This document shows, piece by piece, positions 6,605-9,172 of a stretch of 9,172 bases of DNA. The DNA is taken from contig CAJAKT010000034.1 in NCBI GenBank assembly GCA_903940375.1, forward strand, positions 1-9,172. The letters are read 5' to 3'. Position 1 is the stretch's first letter; each line of letters starts with the position of its first letter. The stretch comes from an uncultured bacterium. GTDB taxonomy: Bacteria; Actinomycetota; Actinomycetes; S36-B12. Under the pieces are notes generated by a model. It saw nothing but the letters and a program-made list of their open reading frames with translations. It had not been told where the DNA came from and searched no databases. Both the position numbers and the translations under genes were made by a program.

Positions 6605-8134
6605 TCAGCCGAGATCCGACTGACGGGTGACCACCATGTTGCGTCCGGACCGCTTGGCTTCGTAGAGCGCGGTGTCGGCGCGACGGACGGCGGTGTCCAT
6701 CTCGGCATCCGCCGATGAGGCGACGGTTGCCCCGATGCTCAGCGTCACGGTGCCCACTGCCTCGACCGGATTGCTCTCGACGGCGCTACGGATCTTCTCG
6801 GCGACGATCACGGCGCCCTCGAGATCGGTGTCAGGGAGCAGGGCCATGAACTCCTCGCCGCCGAAGCGGGCGACGAAGTCACCGGCGCGCAACGCTTCCG
6901 TGATGGTGCTGGCGATCTGGGTCAGGACGTCGTCGCCGACGCCGTGGCCGTAGGTGTCGTTGATCTTCTTGAACAGGTCGACGTCCATCATCAGGATTGA
7001 GGAGGTCGCGGTCTCATTGCGATTCAGCCGGGCGAACTCGGACTCGAGATGATTCATGCCGGCGAGGCGGTTCGGCAGTCCGGTGAGGGCGTCGCGCCAG
7101 GCCAGATTCTGCAACTCGAAGTTTGCTCGGGCGAGTTCGTTCGTCCGCTCCTCGACCTTGCGCTCCAGGCTCACGTTGGCGTCGATGAGGGCCTCGGTGA
7201 TGACGCGGAGTCGATGGTCGTGCAGGACGCGCTCGGTGATGTCGGTGACCGCTCCGGCCATCCGGGTGGGGTTGCCCTCGGCGTCACGTTCAACCACCTG
7301 GCCACGGTCGAAGACGTGGAGCATCGTGCCATCACGATGCACCATACGGTGCTCGTGGCTGTAGGTGCCGGACCCGCTGAGTGCGTCCTGCAGCACTCGC
7401 CGCACGTCGTCACGGTCGTCGGGATGCAGGATCTCGGTGAACACCTCGATCGGGTGCTGCAGCTCCTCGGACGTGATGCCGAACATCTCCAGCCACTTGG
7501 TGTTGTGGGTCACCACGTTGCTGGCGATGTCCCAGTCCCAGATGCCCTCGCCGGCGGCTGCCATCGCGTAGGAGTAACTGCGCTCGCGGTCCTGGACCAG
7601 ACGGTTGGCGCGCTGCAGATCGGTGAGGTCGTGCGCGATGACGAGGATGCGCGGCTCGCCATCCGGACCGGTCAGCGGCTTCTTGATCGACTGGTAGAAG
7701 TGCGTCTCGCCGGTCTCGACATTCGTCGACTCCTCCATGACGATCTCGGTCTCGCCGCCGCGCATGACGCCGCGGACGTTCTCGAGGTAGAAGGCGACCT
7801 GCTCCTCATTCGGGTTGAAGGCGCCATCGTCGACGCCGACGAGTTCCTGCGGCGTCGTGCCGTACAGCCGGGCGAGCGCGCGATTGCCGAGGAGGAACTT
7901 CCCGTCCCAGTCCTTCATCAGGATGATGTCGGGCGACTCATCGATGACGGTGCGGAGGAGCTCCTCGGCGTGCACCGTTGAGACCCAGGCTTCGCTCGCG
8001 GCCTCAACGTCTGCTGACAGCGGTCCCTGGGCACTGCAGGCAGCGCAGCGCATGGCCCACGAGCCCGGCGTGATTTCTACGGGCGACGTGTCGACGGCAT
8101 GGCAGAACAGGCACCTGCAGGACTCGCTGCTCAC
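6605..8134 (-). CDS. Diguanylate cyclase with N-terminal Cys-rich zinc ribbon, two PAS domains and GGDEF
   Basis: The protein is about 509 residues. Cysteines C6, C8, C11, C30 and C33 form a zinc-ribbon-like head ending AMRCAACSAQGP (residues 27-38) and an EAxxAWV helix. PAS 1 (about 57-175) starts ELLRTVIDESPDIILMKDWD; PAS 2 (about 185-310) includes EGIWDWDIASN and HPDDRDDVRR. A predicted coiled coil (about 312-344) with LERKVEERTNELARANFELQ leads into the GGDEF domain (about 345-505). DALTGLPNR, DVDLFKKINDTYGH and active-site GGEEF (425-429) are intact, and RAGD (416-419) is the RxxD product-inhibition site. It should therefore make cyclic di-GMP from two GTP, with feedback inhibition. There is no signal peptide or membrane helix, so it is a cytosolic sensor. 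GTG at 8134 was chosen because the conserved zinc ribbon begins right after it and a promoter lies about 30 bases upstream. The reading frame stays open to 8629, but that part runs antisense through the pilin gene. Confidence 0.92.
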   Translation of the reverse strand: MSSESCRCLFCHAVDTSPVEITPGSWAMRCAACSAQGPLSADVEAASEAWVSTVHAEELLRTVIDESPDIILMKDWDGKFLLGNRALARLYGTTPQELVGVDDGAFNPNEEQVAFYLENVRGVMRGGETEIVMEESTNVETGETHFYQSIKKPLTGPDGEPRILVIAHDLTDLQRANRLVQDRERSYSYAMAAAGEGIWDWDIASNVVTHNTKWLEMFGITSEELQHPIEVFTEILHPDDRDDVRRVLQDALSGSGTYSHEHRMVHRDGTMLHVFDRGQVVERDAEGNPTRMAGAVTDITERVLHDHRLRVITEALIDANVSLERKVEERTNELARANFELQNLAWRDALTGLPNRLAGMNHLESEFARLNRNETATSSILMMDVDLFKKINDTYGHGVGDDVLTQIASTITEALRAGDFVARFGGEEFMALLPDTDLEGAVIVAEKIRSAVESNPVEAVGTVTLSIGATVASSADAEMDTAVRRADTALYEAKRSGRNMVVTRQSDLG

Positions 8135-8164
8135 GCCTTCTCTACCCCCATCACGCTTGACCGT

Positions 8165-8201
8165 TTCGCGCAGTTTAGCCGTATCGGCCGGGCTCGGTTC
8201 A
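8165..8201 (-). promoter_or_regulatory. Possible promoter of the diguanylate cyclase gene
   Basis: Read on the - strand, TAAACT (8172-8177) resembles a -10 box. TGAACC (8196-8201) is a weak -35 candidate with 18-base spacing. Transcription would begin near 8165, giving a leader of about 30 bases before the GTG at 8134. The leader contains a purine-rich stretch (AGAAGG) immediately before the start codon. This is a by-eye match only. Confidence 0.35.
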
Positions 8202-8223
8202 GTATGTGTATCGGGCGGAGGGC

Positions 8224-8238
8224 GGGCCGGAGTGGCCC
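8224..8238. repeat. Short inverted repeat in the divergent promoter region
   Basis: GGGCC, a five-base loop (GGAGT) and GGCCC form a perfect 5-bp inverted repeat in the middle of the divergent intergenic region. It could be a regulator site or a small hairpin. In DNA of this GC content, a match this short can easily arise by chance. Confidence 0.25.
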
Positions 8239-8327
8239 CGGGGTCGGATGAGAGGGAAATGTGAGGTTTGCGAGCAGGGTGTGTGAGGGCTATGGGCGAT
8301 TCTGCGGGCATGAAGTGCATCAACAGG

Positions 8328-8333
8328 CATAAT
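8328..8333 (+). promoter_or_regulatory. -10 box of a probable leaderless promoter for the pilin gene
   Basis: CATAAT lies six bases before the pilin ATG at 8340. A -10 box at this distance places the transcription start on or next to the A of the ATG, the arrangement seen in leaderless mRNAs, which are common in actinobacteria. No Shine-Dalgarno sequence precedes this ATG, which agrees. The -35 region, around 8304-8310, has no clear match. Confidence 0.5.
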
Positions 8334-8339
8334 TCGGAC

Positions 8340-8972
8340 ATGAAAAGTCGCGTCCCCTCTTCGCGGGCAGCCCGGTCGAAGCGTGATGAGCGAGGCGCCA
8401 CGGCGATCGAGTACGCCCTGCTCATCGCCCTGGTTGGTGTCGTGATCATCACCGGCGTGACCCTGCTGGGTTCCCGGCTGTCGTCGGCCTTCACCAGTGC
8501 CGCCAACGGACTCACCGGCGCTACGGCCGGTGGCGGTGCGAGCGACCCGTGCGCGGCCAAGACCTCGAGTGGCAGCCCGGCCGCGACCTGCACGGAGAGT
8601 GGCGGCGCTGCGGTGTGGACCTGCCCCACCGGCTACACCGTCAACGAGGGCGCGAGCACGGTGACGTGCACTGCAGATGCGCTGCCCGCCTACAGCGGAA
8701 CGGTCCCCGGCAGCAAGACGAACGGCGGGGACTCGGATGGTTGGGTGGAGAATCTCGACGTTTTCTCCGGCCTGACATACGGGACACCCAGCTGCAGCGG
8801 TAATTCGGGCGCCTGCGCAAAGATCAGTTACGACTTGAGTGGTTCGGGCCAGGACGTTTCCGCGAACAGTTCGTGGAGGGACTCGGACAACGCGACGGTG
8901 ACCATCCCGTGGACGGCGACTCAATCTGGTCATCTTGACGGCTCAGGCTCCATCACGGTCACCATCAGCTGA
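8340..8972 (+). CDS. Flp/type IVb-like prepilin with a long Cys-containing C-terminal domain
   Basis: The 210-residue product begins with a basic leader ending KRDERG, then ATAIEYALLIALVGVVIITG. This is the class III (Flp/Tad) prepilin signature: cleavage is expected after G19, leaving A20 as +1, with Glu at +5 (E24) and Tyr at +6 (Y25), followed by one hydrophobic helix to about residue 44. The prepilin peptidase (TadV/CpaA type) is not in the window. Flp pilins are usually about 50-80 residues, ending soon after this helix. Here a Gly/Ala/Ser linker (about 55-69) leads into an extracellular domain of about 140 residues with six cysteines (C71, C84, C95, C110, C152, C159) and a Ser/Thr/Gly-rich, beta-strand-like end. 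It could be a major pilin, a minor or tip pilin with a binding domain, or a pseudopilin-like surface protein. ATG 8340 was chosen for its probable leaderless promoter and the typical leader length. Confidence 0.85.
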   Translation: MKSRVPSSRAARSKRDERGATAIEYALLIALVGVVIITGVTLLGSRLSSAFTSAANGLTGATAGGGASDPCAAKTSSGSPAATCTESGGAAVWTCPTGYTVNEGASTVTCTADALPAYSGTVPGSKTNGGDSDGWVENLDVFSGLTYGTPSCSGNSGACAKISYDLSGSGQDVSANSSWRDSDNATVTIPWTATQSGHLDGSGSITVTIS

Positions 8973-8989
8973 GTGTGACGACCGCGACG

Positions 8990-9172
8990 TCAACCGGCTG
9001 GATCAAGCCCCAGGCGGTAGCCGACACCGCGGACGGCGGTGCCGATCGACGGCCCACCGGCCTTCTTCACCTTGTTCCGCAGGCGTGACATGTGCACCTC
9101 GACGACGTGGGTGTCGCCGTACCAGTCACCCCAGACCCGTTCGAGCAGGGTTTCGCGGGTGACCACGCGGGC
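8990..9172 (-). CDS. OmpR/PhoB-family response regulator, C-terminal DNA-binding fragment
   Basis: Sixty codons read inward from the window end to a stop at 8990-8992; the N-terminal receiver domain and start lie beyond the window. The translation includes VVTRETLLERVWGD, then the recognition-helix region THVVEVHMSRLRNKVKKAG and the wing GTAVRGVGYRLG. This is the canonical end of an OmpR/PhoB winged-helix domain. The protein would bind DNA when phosphorylated by a partner sensor kinase, which would be expected upstream on the same strand, outside the window. Its target is unknown. The 17 bases between its stop and the convergent pilin stop contain no recognisable terminator. Confidence 0.92.
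   Translation of the reverse strand, partial: ARVVTRETLLERVWGDWYGDTHVVEVHMSRLRNKVKKAGGPSIGTAVRGVGYRLGLDPAG

Larger units (their letters stand above)
8135..8339. other. Divergent intergenic region between the cyclase and pilin genes
   Basis: These 205 bases separate two divergently transcribed genes and should hold both promoters. A candidate - strand promoter lies at 8165-8201 and a candidate + strand -10 at 8328-8333. A GC-rich inverted repeat sits between them at 8224-8238. I see no credible gene here. In-frame alternative starts upstream of the pilin ATG (8268 TTG, 8292 ATG, 8310 ATG) would only add a poorly conserved-looking leader. Confidence 0.7.

Noticed and set aside
6570..6613. CTCGGC and GCCGAG as a terminator stem between the convergent genes.
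   Set aside because: The six-base arms are separated by 32 bases, there is no T-run, and both arms lie inside coding sequence.
7049..7981. A 310-codon + strand open frame opposite the diguanylate cyclase gene.
   Set aside because: It mirrors the PAS/GGDEF coding frame, has no motif or ribosome binding site, and the - strand protein is unmistakable.
8268..8339. An earlier TTG or ATG start for the pilin gene.
   Set aside because: The added residues include Cys and look unlike prepilin leaders; the -10 box at 8328-8333 would lie inside the coding region.
8135..8629. An N-terminal extension of the cyclase by 165 residues.
   Set aside because: The frame is open, but the extension is Pro/Ala/Arg-rich, resembles no domain and would run antisense through the pilin gene. 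A promoter-like sequence lies inside it.
8935..8993. TTGACG and CGTCAA as a terminator or operator around the pilin stop.
   Set aside because: The arms are six bases with a 47-base loop and no T-run, so this is likely coincidence.

Overview
The window is high-GC bacterial DNA with tightly packed genes, GTG starts and junctions overlapping by 1 or 4 bases. Together with an AtuA-type acyl-CoA gene cluster and an Flp-type pilin, this suggests an actinobacterium; the genus cannot be read from the sequence. I see no tRNA, rRNA, CRISPR array, insertion sequence or origin.

Positions 1-6597 (+ strand) hold a seven-gene chain in which every junction overlaps. In order: the 3' end of an acyl-CoA carboxylase carboxyltransferase (beta) subunit; the complete biotin carboxylase/BCCP (alpha) subunit; an AtuA-family protein; a small AtuA-related protein; a TetR-family regulator; an acyl-CoA dehydrogenase with an isovaleryl-CoA-dehydrogenase-type active site; and an enoyl-CoA hydratase of the LiuC/AtuE type. 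This content resembles the Pseudomonas atu (citronellol/geraniol) and liu (leucine/isovalerate) pathways. The presumed sequence is dehydrogenation of a beta-methyl-branched acyl-CoA, carboxylation of the gamma-methyl group of the enoyl-CoA, and hydration of the resulting glutaconyl-CoA. AtuA points to the terpene branch, but the carboxyltransferase residues that would separate geranyl-CoA from methylcrotonyl-CoA lie outside the window. The TetR protein is probably the local effector-sensing repressor, made from inside the operon.

Positions 6605-8134 (- strand), convergent with the operon and only 7 bases from it, encode a soluble diguanylate cyclase: a Cys-rich zinc ribbon resembling Lar restriction-alleviation proteins, two PAS domains, a short coiled coil and a GGEEF domain with an intact RxxD inhibitory site. 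The 205 bases at 8135-8339 form a divergent promoter region.

Positions 8340-8972 (+ strand) encode a prepilin with a textbook Flp/type IVb N-terminus. It carries an unusual extension of about 150 residues with six cysteines, and appears to be expressed from a leaderless transcript. The window ends with the DNA-binding C-terminus of an OmpR/PhoB-family response regulator on the - strand (8990-9172).

The most interesting material is the large modified pilin, the zinc-ribbon-fused diguanylate cyclase divergent from it, and the two-gene AtuA in a seven-gene overlapping operon with an embedded regulator.
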